DNA of 64,000 nt from a virus, in IMG/VR virus record IMGVR_UViG_3300007512_000021, positions 1 through 64,000 of that record; one strand, given 5' to 3'. The notes under the pieces are model-generated. The model saw nothing but the letters and a program-made list of their open reading frames with translations, was not told the DNA's origin and searched no databases. Below, one piece after another: positions 41,295 through 49,848 of this stretch. The position numbers and the translations under genes were made by a program. Numbering within the stretch: the stretch's first letter is position 1; each line of letters begins with the position of its first letter.

Positions 41295-44200
41295 TAGTAG
41301 CTCCTACCTCGATAAGACACGTCTGTGGGCTGATCCTCGTCAAATGACAGAGTGATCTCACCAATCTCGAAATAAGAGGACGGACTACACTGCAAATCCG
41401 AAACACCGCTATCCCCTGCACTTGCATAGGTAGCGGTGAAGGAATGGTCTAAAGGAGAAGCCCCTACGGGTAAGCTGATCAGGATCTTATTGCCCGTAAG
41501 CTCTTTGCGACGGGCTGCGATTTCTTCATCGGTCACATAGCCTTGCGCTCGAATCGTCACATCGTCCGAATAGTTCGGGATCGGGAGGCCGTTTTCGCCA
41601 ATGATATAAGACTGATCTACTTGACCCCCAATAAGTTGAGGGAACACATCAATTAGGTCCGTTGAAAAACCGTCCTTCTCAATCATCCTATAAACGCCAT
41701 ACTCTGCCCCACCTCCCACAGTGGTCGTGTGGTTCAAAGTCTCGTGGAGAAGGAATACGCTTGCCCCCCCAGTTGACCAATCAAGAAGAAGGGAATGGTC
41801 GCCCGCTTGGTCGGAAGCCAAGCTCTCTTGGATAACGTAGGAGCCGTCCGATAAGGTCATCTTCGTCATTGGTAAAACGACATAAGAGACACCTGCCGCA
41901 CTATCAATCGCCTCTACAACATCAGATTGACGGATAGGGTCGCCCATTTGCAGCCCCGCAAACAGGGTTGCCAGCGAGTACCTAACAGATGCGTCTACGG
42001 TCGATGCCGCTTGCCCTCTTGTCGTAACTACCGTGGCCGAAATGTCTACTTGGATTGGGATCGATTCTTTGATCAAGACATCGGCGGCGAGATGTTTCAT
42101 CCCATCGATAGTCTCTTGGGTAGTCGCAACGATTAGGTTGCTTGTGTATTTCACCGTAAAGTTCTCATCGTGCTTATAGCTGATGAGAACGGTGTCTCCA
42201 TCCCCGATTTCTTGTCCTTCAATACGCTTGATCGCTATGGGAGTGGTTTGATCCCCTTCTATGATTGTGTAGTCGAAAACCCCAGACGGATCATAAGGGC
42301 CTCGGTATTCGGTCGCCCCGTCCTCAGATGTGACTTTAATGGTTAGATTGATCCCACCAAGGTTCGAGAGGTATTCGATATACTCCCCGACCAAAACATG
42401 AGACTCATCCTCCACCTCAATCAGTTCGCCCGTGGGTACAACAACATCTTCGCTGGCTTCCACAGGGGCAGTGACTTGAACGTAGTCCCCCGCTTCGGCA
42501 GAGAACCCCAAAGTAGTTGGGGGAGTCGCACGAGTAAGGGTGTACACACTGGGATCAAGCTCACCCGCAACTGTGCCCGTCATCGAAAGGATATCAGACA
42601 CCGGCTGCCGCCCGAAAACATAGGCGGAACCCGTTCGGTAGCGATAATCCCCCAACACCACATCCCCGAAATCGACCGATGGCTGGTCAATATCTGTCGA
42701 AAGCGTGATGACGTTGTACGAAGAGATTTCTACATCAGTGAGGTCGAAGTATTCCCCCGTGGAAGCGTTTACTAACCCCAACTTAGGAACTTCATAGTTC
42801 AGCATTTCCATAAGCGGATTCTCAAGGGACAGATTGTCGTCAAGAACACGGAATGTCAGACTGTCTAAATGGACCAATTCAAACTGAACGTCCTGTTTCG
42901 TCTCGAAAGTGAACGCAAAAGTATCTGCTATGTTGGTGTCTGTGGTCCCTCGGACCCACACATCCACCTTTCCTCCCAAATGTTTATTGTAATCGGGATC
43001 AAAGTCCCGCCTCATCAGGTCATCCCCCGCAGCCACGCAAAGGGCTTCTTGCACCCCTGCGATTGAAGCAACCGCTTGGTAGTAGCCTCGTTTTGTGCCT
43101 GTATCGATTGAGGCTATTTTTACGAGAGTTCGATTTGCCAGAACACCATTTGATTCGCCCGAAGCCCCCCCATAAGTGGGGGCATCATTAGTCACAGAAA
43201 GCCCTTGGATTGGAGTGGTGCTAAGTTCACCGGAATTTAGGTTCCCGCCCTCTCCGGTATTCAAAGCGACGACCCCCACCTTGACGGAATACCGCTTAGT
43301 GGTGGGGTCGTAGTACGAAGAGGCATCCTCATAAGGGATAGAAGCGGAAGATGTTGTTAAAAAGGTTGTAGAACCCCCCTTCACTCTTGATCCCAATGGG
43401 ATGAATAGGGTTGTGAGCACTTCAGATGTATAAAAAGTGGCTTCGCCCCTTGCTTTCAACCCGCTCCTTCGAGCGACCCCATAATTTGCTGCCATCTTAT
43501 CAAAACACCCGTCGATCAGCGGCTGCACTGCTTCGGGCGATCCGAAATGGAAAGCGTTTGCTAATGCGGTTTTATATGGGGACTCCGACGCTTGGATGCT
43601 GGAACCAACTCCAAAAGGGTCATCGATTTCCAGCAAGGTATGAAAAGACGAGGATCGGTGAAGAAAGTCCACCAACATTCGGATTCGTTGAGCTTCGCTA
43701 ATGTAGGGGTCAACAATCACATCCCGCAAAATGGTCCCCGGATGAAAAGAGACATCTGGGTTCGCTAAATAGATGTTCGCCGCCACATCAGACAGAAGCA
43801 TCTCTTTAGTGACGGTGGGGATAAGTCCTGATTGAGCAAGAACGGGCTGTGGTTTGGCTTCCACTTCAACGGAATATGCGGACTCATATTCAACCCCGTT
43901 CGGGTCCATATAGACCGATGTCGCCACATAATAGAGAGGATCAGCATCTTCCGTAGCGAGAAAGTCATTGTTAGAAATCGTTGCGGGCGTGTTGTTTGGG
44001 CCGCCTGTGCGGGAATGGGCAAAAGAGTAGTTATTCGTTCGTGTGTACTTCTCCACTTTCATCTGCAACCGCAGCTTATCCATGAGGTCGTCTACAACCA
44101 TGACCTCATCCACTTCTCGTGAAATCACCTCTTGTGTTCCAAAATCTGCTTGTTGTGCGATGATTTGAAGCACCTGAGGAGACTTCAAAAGATTTCCGTC

Positions 44201-44779
44201 CTCATCTCGTGTGACTTCCATGTCCACATCCATTGAGGCCAATTCGGTTCCATAGCGGTTAACTTCGGGAAGGGTCACCAAGTTCAAGTTGATCTTTGTG
44301 TACCCCGCATCTCCACCCCCCGAAACGGTTGAGCAGTAAAAGTTGTAGCCAAGCAACCCTGTGCGATCCTCTGGCCCTTCAACCAAAACTCTTACAAAAG
44401 CCTGATAAGACTCGACTCTGACACCACTTGGGGGAGGAGGAGGCTCTCGGAGGGTGTCGGGGCCAACTAATATTAGATTGATTTCCCCAAGATCCGAATG
44501 CTGACCCTTTAGGTTAGTGGCCCGCACAATAACCGTATTGTCGCCGGGAAATAGATCCAACCCTCCAATATAGGCTTCTGGGTTGGGGACTACGAAACCA
44601 CCCTTCGTAAAGGAGATCAGGTCGGGGCTTGATACGAAGGCTTTCCCTCGAACGGAAACTTCTAAGTCAACTGTGTTCTCTTCATCGTAGGTTCCAGTGA
44701 TGAAACGGCTTTCAACAGTTGTTGAAAGAGCCGTCTTAGATAGATACTGGCCGTTCGGCATTAGAAAATAGATGGCCAT
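41294..44779 (-). CDS. Baseplate J-like protein, 1161 aa
   Basis: Baseplate J proteins form the inner wedge ring that joins the tail tube/sheath end to peripheral fibres. The core signature is present. Around residue 460, FIPLGSRVKGGSTTFLTTSS is followed by SVKVGVVALNTGEGGNLNSGEL. Around residues 905-990, PIQVDISATVVTT precedes LATLFAGLQMGDPIRQSDVVEAI, typical of the C-terminal lobe. The N-terminal 330 residues are an extension with Ig/fibronectin-like strands and a poly-Pro linker (EPPPPPSG) near residue 112. A further long insertion lies between about 620 and 880. At 1161 residues it is much longer than usual family members. The ATG abuts the stop of the gp25-like gene and has GGGGAG seven bases upstream. 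This assignment is the main anchor for calling the region a baseplate module. Confidence 0.93.
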   Translation of the reverse strand: MAIYFLMPNGQYLSKTALSTTVESRFITGTYDEENTVDLEVSVRGKAFVSSPDLISFTKGGFVVPNPEAYIGGLDLFPGDNTVIVRATNLKGQHSDLGEINLILVGPDTLREPPPPPSGVRVESYQAFVRVLVEGPEDRTGLLGYNFYCSTVSGGGDAGYTKINLNLVTLPEVNRYGTELASMDVDMEVTRDEDGNLLKSPQVLQIIAQQADFGTQEVISREVDEVMVVDDLMDKLRLQMKVEKYTRTNNYSFAHSRTGGPNNTPATISNNDFLATEDADPLYYVATSVYMDPNGVEYESAYSVEVEAKPQPVLAQSGLIPTVTKEMLLSDVAANIYLANPDVSFHPGTILRDVIVDPYISEAQRIRMLVDFLHRSSSFHTLLEIDDPFGVGSSIQASESPYKTALANAFHFGSPEAVQPLIDGCFDKMAANYGVARRSGLKARGEATFYTSEVLTTLFIPLGSRVKGGSTTFLTTSSASIPYEDASSYYDPTTKRYSVKVGVVALNTGEGGNLNSGELSTTPIQGLSVTNDAPTYGGASGESNGVLANRTLVKIASIDTGTKRGYYQAVASIAGVQEALCVAAGDDLMRRDFDPDYNKHLGGKVDVWVRGTTDTNIADTFAFTFETKQDVQFELVHLDSLTFRVLDDNLSLENPLMEMLNYEVPKLGLVNASTGEYFDLTDVEISSYNVITLSTDIDQPSVDFGDVVLGDYRYRTGSAYVFGRQPVSDILSMTGTVAGELDPSVYTLTRATPPTTLGFSAEAGDYVQVTAPVEASEDVVVPTGELIEVEDESHVLVGEYIEYLSNLGGINLTIKVTSEDGATEYRGPYDPSGVFDYTIIEGDQTTPIAIKRIEGQEIGDGDTVLISYKHDENFTVKYTSNLIVATTQETIDGMKHLAADVLIKESIPIQVDISATVVTTRGQAASTVDASVRYSLATLFAGLQMGDPIRQSDVVEAIDSAAGVSYVVLPMTKMTLSDGSYVIQESLASDQAGDHSLLLDWSTGGASVFLLHETLNHTTTVGGGAEYGVYRMIEKDGFSTDLIDVFPQLIGGQVDQSYIIGENGLPIPNYSDDVTIRAQGYVTDEEIAARRKELTGNKILISLPVGASPLDHSFTATYASAGDSGVSDLQCSPSSYFEIGEITLSFDEDQPTDVSYRGRSY

Positions 44780-45859
44780 TTAGAAACTCCCCATCGAATT
44801 GACTACCACACCATCCCTACGAACTAATGCGGATGCGCCCGGTGCCGTATAAACAATACTTATTGTCACGGGGGCACCCGAATAGTTTTGAACTACGACA
44901 TTACACAAGTAAGTAGTGGGGTCTTTTCGGTGCTGCTGCACTCGAACATCCACCACTCGATACAACCGCTCTTTCGTAGTCACGCTTTGGTATTTCGCTT
45001 GTTGGGCTTGGATATCCTTATGGGTCTCCAACACTCGGTTGATCTCATCCGAAATTACACCCCCAACAGAAGCGTTGCCCTTTTTACCGACCATCTTCAT
45101 GATCTGAGAGCCATACCAACGGTGCTGAAGGTTTGACCCTAAATCTGTAAGCAGAGCCTTTAAGCAGGATTGATACAGATGATCCTCATCTCGAATCATT
45201 TGAAAATGGCCCGCCGCATCCACTCGAACATCATTCTCAACTCTCGTTGCCATACATCTGCGACACCGATTAGCTTCCGTTGTGTAAGTCACCTCAAAAC
45301 GGTTGTTATTCCGCTGTTTTACGGGATAGAAAAACCGAGGATAAGATACTGTCATGTACCCGTCTCGAAGCCCGATACCCCACGGGGGGGCGATTTCTTG
45401 CCCCGAACTGGCCCGCTGACCACTAAAACCTAAGGTCTCTAAAGACGATCCCGAAAGGGAGATTCGGCTTCCAACACCAAGCTGGAGACGATCCTCAAAC
45501 AAAAGACGACCCCCTTCGTCGGACACCACCACCCCACCAAATAGCTTGCCTAAAGTATGGGCGAGATCCTTCGTCGTATGTAGCCCAACATCCAGTTCGA
45601 CTTCCTTAGTCATGCCCATGTAGGTAATCCCAAACACTCTCGCATCTGGATAGACCCGATAGGCCCCTGGAGCACCTGCGAGCAATCTTGCGGGTGTTTG
45701 TAGCCCTTCTGGTGGGATCTCTCGGTCATTCATATAAACCTTCACACCCCCCACCACTGTATGTGAGGTCTGGAGAGTCACCCCGTCTGATGAGAGCAGC
45801 ACTGGCTCTCGAATCATCTCATGGGGGCAAGCAAAGGCTAATTGAAATTCAATGGACAT
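44780..45859 (-). CDS. gp25-like baseplate wedge protein with N-terminal extension and CxxC, 359 aa
   Basis: The chosen ATG at 45859 has GAGG six bases upstream; an ATG at 45880 has no site. Residues 1-195 are a beta-rich N-terminal domain (FACPHEMIREPVLL, AYRVYPDARVF, LGVGSRISLSG). A Cys pair C199-x-x-C202 follows, and then a gp25-like domain from about 225 to 340: LYQSCLKALLTDLGSN, HRWYGSQIMKMVG, the helical ERLYRVVDVRVQQ region, and VVVQNYSGAPVTISIVYT. T4 gp25 and its relatives form part of the baseplate wedge and the sheath-polymerisation start. Here the domain is joined to an unrelated N-terminal part, and the protein is far longer than T4 gp25. The Cys pair, with Cys11 or Cys232, could bind zinc. 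It abuts the baseplate J gene, as in many myoviruses. Confidence 0.83.
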   Translation of the reverse strand: MSIEFQLAFACPHEMIREPVLLSSDGVTLQTSHTVVGGVKVYMNDREIPPEGLQTPARLLAGAPGAYRVYPDARVFGITYMGMTKEVELDVGLHTTKDLAHTLGKLFGGVVVSDEGGRLLFEDRLQLGVGSRISLSGSSLETLGFSGQRASSGQEIAPPWGIGLRDGYMTVSYPRFFYPVKQRNNNRFEVTYTTEANRCRRCMATRVENDVRVDAAGHFQMIRDEDHLYQSCLKALLTDLGSNLQHRWYGSQIMKMVGKKGNASVGGVISDEINRVLETHKDIQAQQAKYQSVTTKERLYRVVDVRVQQHRKDPTTYLCNVVVQNYSGAPVTISIVYTAPGASALVRRDGVVVNSMGSF

Positions 45860-45905
45860 ACACTTCCTCTGTCTGACCATAGGAAGCTATAGAGAAACCA
45901 ACCAA

Positions 45906-46841
45906 TCACTCGTCATCGTCCACGGGTGGGGCGGCCAGATTGTTGATCACCTCAATCCTGTTTTCCCCTTCCAGCCTCATCCATGGGGTTGTCCCACCTA
46001 CCCAATCTTCACTTCCATCCTGTCGATCCAACATCAGGAAGTCATAGTGGCCTTCCTTGTAACTCTCTGGATTCGCCCTTCCGATGATGGGAATGTCCTC
46101 CTCATCCACATCGAAAAGGATGCGGTCCAAAATATTTATGTGGTGTTGTAACGTATAGGCACTGGCCCACTCTTGTGGGAGCGGCAACCCCTCAAGCAGG
46201 TTTGCAAGGCAGGACTTCAATCGGACCTTCCTCTCGTTTCGTAGCTGCTCCGCCAAGTCCATCAACTTCACGATCCGCCACTCTAAATTTTGCCTTTTTT
46301 CACGAATCGCCTGAGATGCCCAAGCACGGGAATTCACAACATGCTCCGCTACGATTTCGGCTTTATCCCAAACCATCACCTTCCCAATACGGAGTCGGGG
46401 GTTCTTGCCGTAAATGATCTCCCCACCAGTATCGAATCCCGCACCAGGGTTTTGACGAGTCCTTACTGTGATCAGCCCTCCGTAGGGTTCAAGATATTTC
46501 ATCGTAACGGCCCCCTCATCGTCTTCCTCGAAAACCACCCCGTTTTCGGGATCAAGGAACAAGGAGATATCAAAAGGGTTCCCACCTTGAGCGATATACG
46601 CTCTCATAAGTTTTGCTAAAGTGGATTTTGGTGGAAAGGCCGCTACACCGATTCGAGTTTCCGTAGCGTGAATATCCTCAGTGTCTTTTTCCCAAAGCAT
46701 AACAATGGAACCAATGCGATTGATCTCTTGAGTACACTGCTCCAAGTGTTGGTCTACATTACGGAGTTCTTGGAGAAGAAATCGGCGTAGAGCAATCCAA
46801 TCGCCCATCCGAAACACACCAAGCCAACTGAAAGAAGCCAT
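45906..46841 (-). CDS. Baseplate-associated protein, unknown, 311 aa
   Basis: The start is the ATG at 46841, three bases past the previous stop, with AAGGGG about eight bases upstream. A second Met at residue 12 lacks a site. Residues about 10-60 and 170-225 are helical (ALRRFLLQELRNVDQHLEQC; WASQAIREKRQNLEWRIVKLMDLAEQLRNERK has been shortened to its two halves when used for comparison). Between them is a beta-rich segment (PYGGLITVRTRQNPG and GEIIYGKNPRLRIGKVMVWD). The C-terminus is acidic (AAPPVDDDE). There is no signal peptide or membrane span. It lies between the 897-aa protein and the gp25-like protein, so it is probably a component or assembly factor of the wedge. I do not recognise a family. 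Confidence 0.8.
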   Translation of the reverse strand: MASFSWLGVFRMGDWIALRRFLLQELRNVDQHLEQCTQEINRIGSIVMLWEKDTEDIHATETRIGVAAFPPKSTLAKLMRAYIAQGGNPFDISLFLDPENGVVFEEDDEGAVTMKYLEPYGGLITVRTRQNPGAGFDTGGEIIYGKNPRLRIGKVMVWDKAEIVAEHVVNSRAWASQAIREKRQNLEWRIVKLMDLAEQLRNERKVRLKSCLANLLEGLPLPQEWASAYTLQHHINILDRILFDVDEEDIPIIGRANPESYKEGHYDFLMLDRQDGSEDWVGGTTPWMRLEGENRIEVINNLAAPPVDDDE

Positions 46842-46844
46842 TTG

Positions 46845-49538
46845 CTAAACCCCTTCATCGGCTAAGAGTGCCGCCGCATCAATTTCTTCTTCTCCACCGC
46901 CGCCCCCTTCAGAAGACTCCTTCGCAGCAATGATCGCTTTGATTAGATCCAGAATAACCAGAGGCAACCCGCCAGCCACCACAACGGCACCATGACCAAC
47001 TTCTTCGGGGCCGCCATCAGGCTTGCTTTCCGCTGTCATAAACTCGCTGATCAAGCCTTGGGTTCCCGCCCCCGTTACAACCAACATCTGAAAATCAGCG
47101 GAAATCTTGAAGTCTGAAAGCATCCGAAGGATGCCCTGAATCCGTCGAATCAACTGCTGAATCTGCATGATCCGAGACTCAATCATCTTAATGTAGTTCA
47201 AAATCTGCTGAATGATTGCCAATAAGCCTTCTCGAAGCCCTTTTAGAAACTGTAATAGCTTCTCAATGAACTCCTCCACAGGCTGTAAGAAGGTGTCCAA
47301 GGGTCTTATTACGATCCACTTCCCCTCGGAAGATAGGCGAGTAGCAACATTAAGTACGGTCAACGCTGAATTAAGGACATCTTTACTAAAAAGGTTTCGG
47401 GCGGGGATCGCAACAGCGTTGCCTTCTCTAAACTTTGTGACCCACTGCTCATCGTTTAGCTTCGCCATGTCAGCACGGGACATCGCAGTTTTTTTCATCC
47501 CCACAAACACGGGGACATTGTCCATATTAGCGTCAAGCTGTTGGATAGAATAAGTTGCAGCTTGAATCCCCAGAAAAGCATCGGTCGCCCACCGTGGGTT
47601 ACAGCCGTCAAGCGCACTCTTGAAATTCCAACACCAAGCCAATCGCATCATATGTACGCCAGGGGTAGCCTCCGAGAAGGTGTTGAACCGATTACAGTGC
47701 TCATAAATCGTGAGCTTTTTGGCTTCTTCAACGGCGAACATATATCCAGGTTCGGGCACCCCACTACCGATACTTTTACTGACGTCGCTCCCATCAGCCG
47801 TAAAGAGTGAGGTGCCGTTAAATTCTAACATTTCCATAGGAAACAGGAGGGCAGATGAATGTTGTTCAACTAAACCCTCGAAAACAGCTTCGGGGATGCC
47901 ACTCGACATCCGAGTAAACTCTTCCGCTATCGCATTAGCTGCGACCGCAAGTTTCGTTCTGGACTCAATACCGGGTGACCAATCGGACCATGGTGCAATA
48001 CCCCCAAGGGCTTTGTTTAACTTGCCCGCAAGCGGTAGGAAGTTCGTGACTGCCTGTCCAAAGGGAGCCTCCTTTTGCGACTCAGCGTCCAAATCCCCTC
48101 GGCATAAAAGAGCGATGACGGCAGCGTTCTGCACCATCTGCATGAATTTCTTCTTTGCATCAGACGGGAAGCTGATCTTGATCTCTTGAGAGCTTCGACT
48201 CCGAGAAGCGGGTTCGGGCCAAACCCTGCACGTCACAGGCTTGGCGGGGTTAGCGATGTTGATGATCTCGAAGCCAGATTGCCCCTCGTTCTTTTCTTCA
48301 TCTCCCATCCACTTAGGGGCACCATCATGGCCCACACCTTCACCACCAGAAGCTATCGAAACCCAAACATCACGGGCTGGCTCATCCTCAGGGGTCGGTT
48401 TCCCCGACGCAACACTCTTGATTGCATAAGGCATCTCTTCTTGAACGAGCTTGAACTTGTACTCAGGGAAAAAGAACCGAGTCGCAGCGTTCATGTGAAT
48501 GACATGCTGCTTTTGTCCAATTGGACCGCCTTGGGATGCCTCTGCCTTGATCAACTCGTTTAGATAGACAGGCTCTTTGTCTTGTGGGCCTTTCACCAAC
48601 CAAACACCCTGCTGGCCAGGGCCCGCAGGGGTGGTCACTGGCCCGTTGCCTGTTCCTAAATATTGCTTGTCCTTCACCAGACAGGCGGAACCCCCAAAGA
48701 TCCTCAAAGGCCCGCCACCAACCTCAATCGGAGCTTGAATAAAGCCGTTCTCCTTCTTACCAGCGGGTCCGGTGCCTCCCGCTTGCGGTCTGGAATATCC
48801 AGGCCACCACCCTCCAGGAAAGGTTGAGATTTCTACAATGCAACATTCAGGGGGGAGTGGGGTAAGGGGCATCGAATAAGGTTTAGCGGGTGAGGCCGAA
48901 AACCCCCAAGTCAGGTTAGCCCTTGTTGGCGGGCTGTCGGGGGATTCCCAATGGTCCTTCAAATTCCCCCCGAATCCGAACTCGGATACGAACTCATACT
49001 TCACATCGGCAGGGGTTTGGAGGAACTTGCCTCCACCCACATTGGAGAAAAACTTTACCAGCCCCATAATCGCATTGTAGGCTTTTATGAGGTCTGAATA
49101 ATCAACTCCCATGTAGAAAAAGAGACCGAGAACGCCAGAAGCGGTACTGAAATCAGGGCGGGAAGGGTCGGTGCTGTCGATCAGCCAGTTAAAGGCTCTG
49201 GCCTCAAACGCCCCGTAGCCCCCCTCCAGTTCCTGAAGGGCTGCTTTCCAATCCGATGCGTTAACCCAAGTGTCCCAATCTCCTCGGAGATACAGGCCCG
49301 CTTTCCTCAGGTCGTTAGCGAGACTTTCAACGAGCGCAATAAGCGCATCTAAAATAGCGAGCATTGGAGACAGCAAACCGAGAACGAAAACCTTACAAAT
49401 CTCGATAATGATCAATACGATATCTAAGAACACCACAAGGAGTTCTAAAGTATCGTTGATAGCCGTAATGATCGGCTCTAAAAAGGGTGGGGGAACTTCA
49501 ATCGAGGCCCCGCCCCATTTGGCTGCCTCCTCTGCCAT
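46845..49538 (-). CDS. Virion protein with hydrophobic helices at both ends, 897 aa
   Basis: The ATG abuts the stop codon of the small coiled-coil gene. Residues about 30-75 are a strongly hydrophobic helix or pair of helices (LELLVVFLDIVLIIIEICKV ...), followed by the element RKAGLYLRGDWD and, near residue 122, DSTDPSRPDFS. I associate this arrangement with a family of large phage structural proteins of unknown function. The middle 600 residues are mixed, with Gly/Pro-rich parts around 240-300. Residues about 751-810 are amphipathic helices (FIEKLLQFLKGLREGLLAII ...), and a second hydrophobic segment lies at about 854-874. The tail is Gly/Glu-rich. Similar hydrophobic-helix blocks occur inside the 4345-aa protein. 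Such segments could anchor in or puncture a membrane during infection, or pack inside the baseplate; the sequence alone does not decide. Confidence 0.85.
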   Translation of the reverse strand: MAEEAAKWGGASIEVPPPFLEPIITAINDTLELLVVFLDIVLIIIEICKVFVLGLLSPMLAILDALIALVESLANDLRKAGLYLRGDWDTWVNASDWKAALQELEGGYGAFEARAFNWLIDSTDPSRPDFSTASGVLGLFFYMGVDYSDLIKAYNAIMGLVKFFSNVGGGKFLQTPADVKYEFVSEFGFGGNLKDHWESPDSPPTRANLTWGFSASPAKPYSMPLTPLPPECCIVEISTFPGGWWPGYSRPQAGGTGPAGKKENGFIQAPIEVGGGPLRIFGGSACLVKDKQYLGTGNGPVTTPAGPGQQGVWLVKGPQDKEPVYLNELIKAEASQGGPIGQKQHVIHMNAATRFFFPEYKFKLVQEEMPYAIKSVASGKPTPEDEPARDVWVSIASGGEGVGHDGAPKWMGDEEKNEGQSGFEIINIANPAKPVTCRVWPEPASRSRSSQEIKISFPSDAKKKFMQMVQNAAVIALLCRGDLDAESQKEAPFGQAVTNFLPLAGKLNKALGGIAPWSDWSPGIESRTKLAVAANAIAEEFTRMSSGIPEAVFEGLVEQHSSALLFPMEMLEFNGTSLFTADGSDVSKSIGSGVPEPGYMFAVEEAKKLTIYEHCNRFNTFSEATPGVHMMRLAWCWNFKSALDGCNPRWATDAFLGIQAATYSIQQLDANMDNVPVFVGMKKTAMSRADMAKLNDEQWVTKFREGNAVAIPARNLFSKDVLNSALTVLNVATRLSSEGKWIVIRPLDTFLQPVEEFIEKLLQFLKGLREGLLAIIQQILNYIKMIESRIMQIQQLIRRIQGILRMLSDFKISADFQMLVVTGAGTQGLISEFMTAESKPDGGPEEVGHGAVVVAGGLPLVILDLIKAIIAAKESSEGGGGGEEEIDAAALLADEGV

Positions 49539-49847
49539 TTAGATGCCGCCCCCATGCTTGATCTTCTTGATCTTCATGTGAAGGTCTTGGACAAGTGCTC
49601 GATCTTTCTGAAGCTGCATCTCTAATAGCTTTTGCACCTCAGTCATCATTTGAGCACCGTCTTTCATGTACTCCAACTCATCTGCACCAATGTCTCTGGT
49701 TATGTCCAACTTTCCCGAAGTCATGCCTTCTCGCAAGACTTTCAACTCAACCAGTTTCGCCCGAAGCACTTCCACCGTTTCATTGTGTTCGGTTTCTAAA
49801 GCCTCTCGGACTGCTTTTGCTTTATCTTTTGCTTCTTGATCACTCAT
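49539..49847 (-). CDS. Small coiled-coil protein, 102 aa
   Basis: I chose the ATG at 49847, five bases after GGAGGT, which itself spans the end of the 4164-aa gene. An upstream start at 49910 would overlap that gene by 62 bases and has no comparable site. Nearly the whole protein is predicted coiled coil, rich in Glu, Lys, Leu and Met (AKAVREALETEHNETVEVL; QKLLEMQLQKDRALVQDLHM). A short Gly/Asp-containing break lies near residue 55, and the tail is basic (MKIKKIKHGGGI). Small coiled-coil proteins between giant tail genes are often chaperones or trimerisation partners for the adjacent proteins. That role is inferred from shape and position, as no family was recognised. Confidence 0.8.
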   Translation of the reverse strand: MSDQEAKDKAKAVREALETEHNETVEVLRAKLVELKVLREGMTSGKLDITRDIGADELEYMKDGAQMMTEVQKLLEMQLQKDRALVQDLHMKIKKIKHGGGI

Positions 49848-49848
49848 A

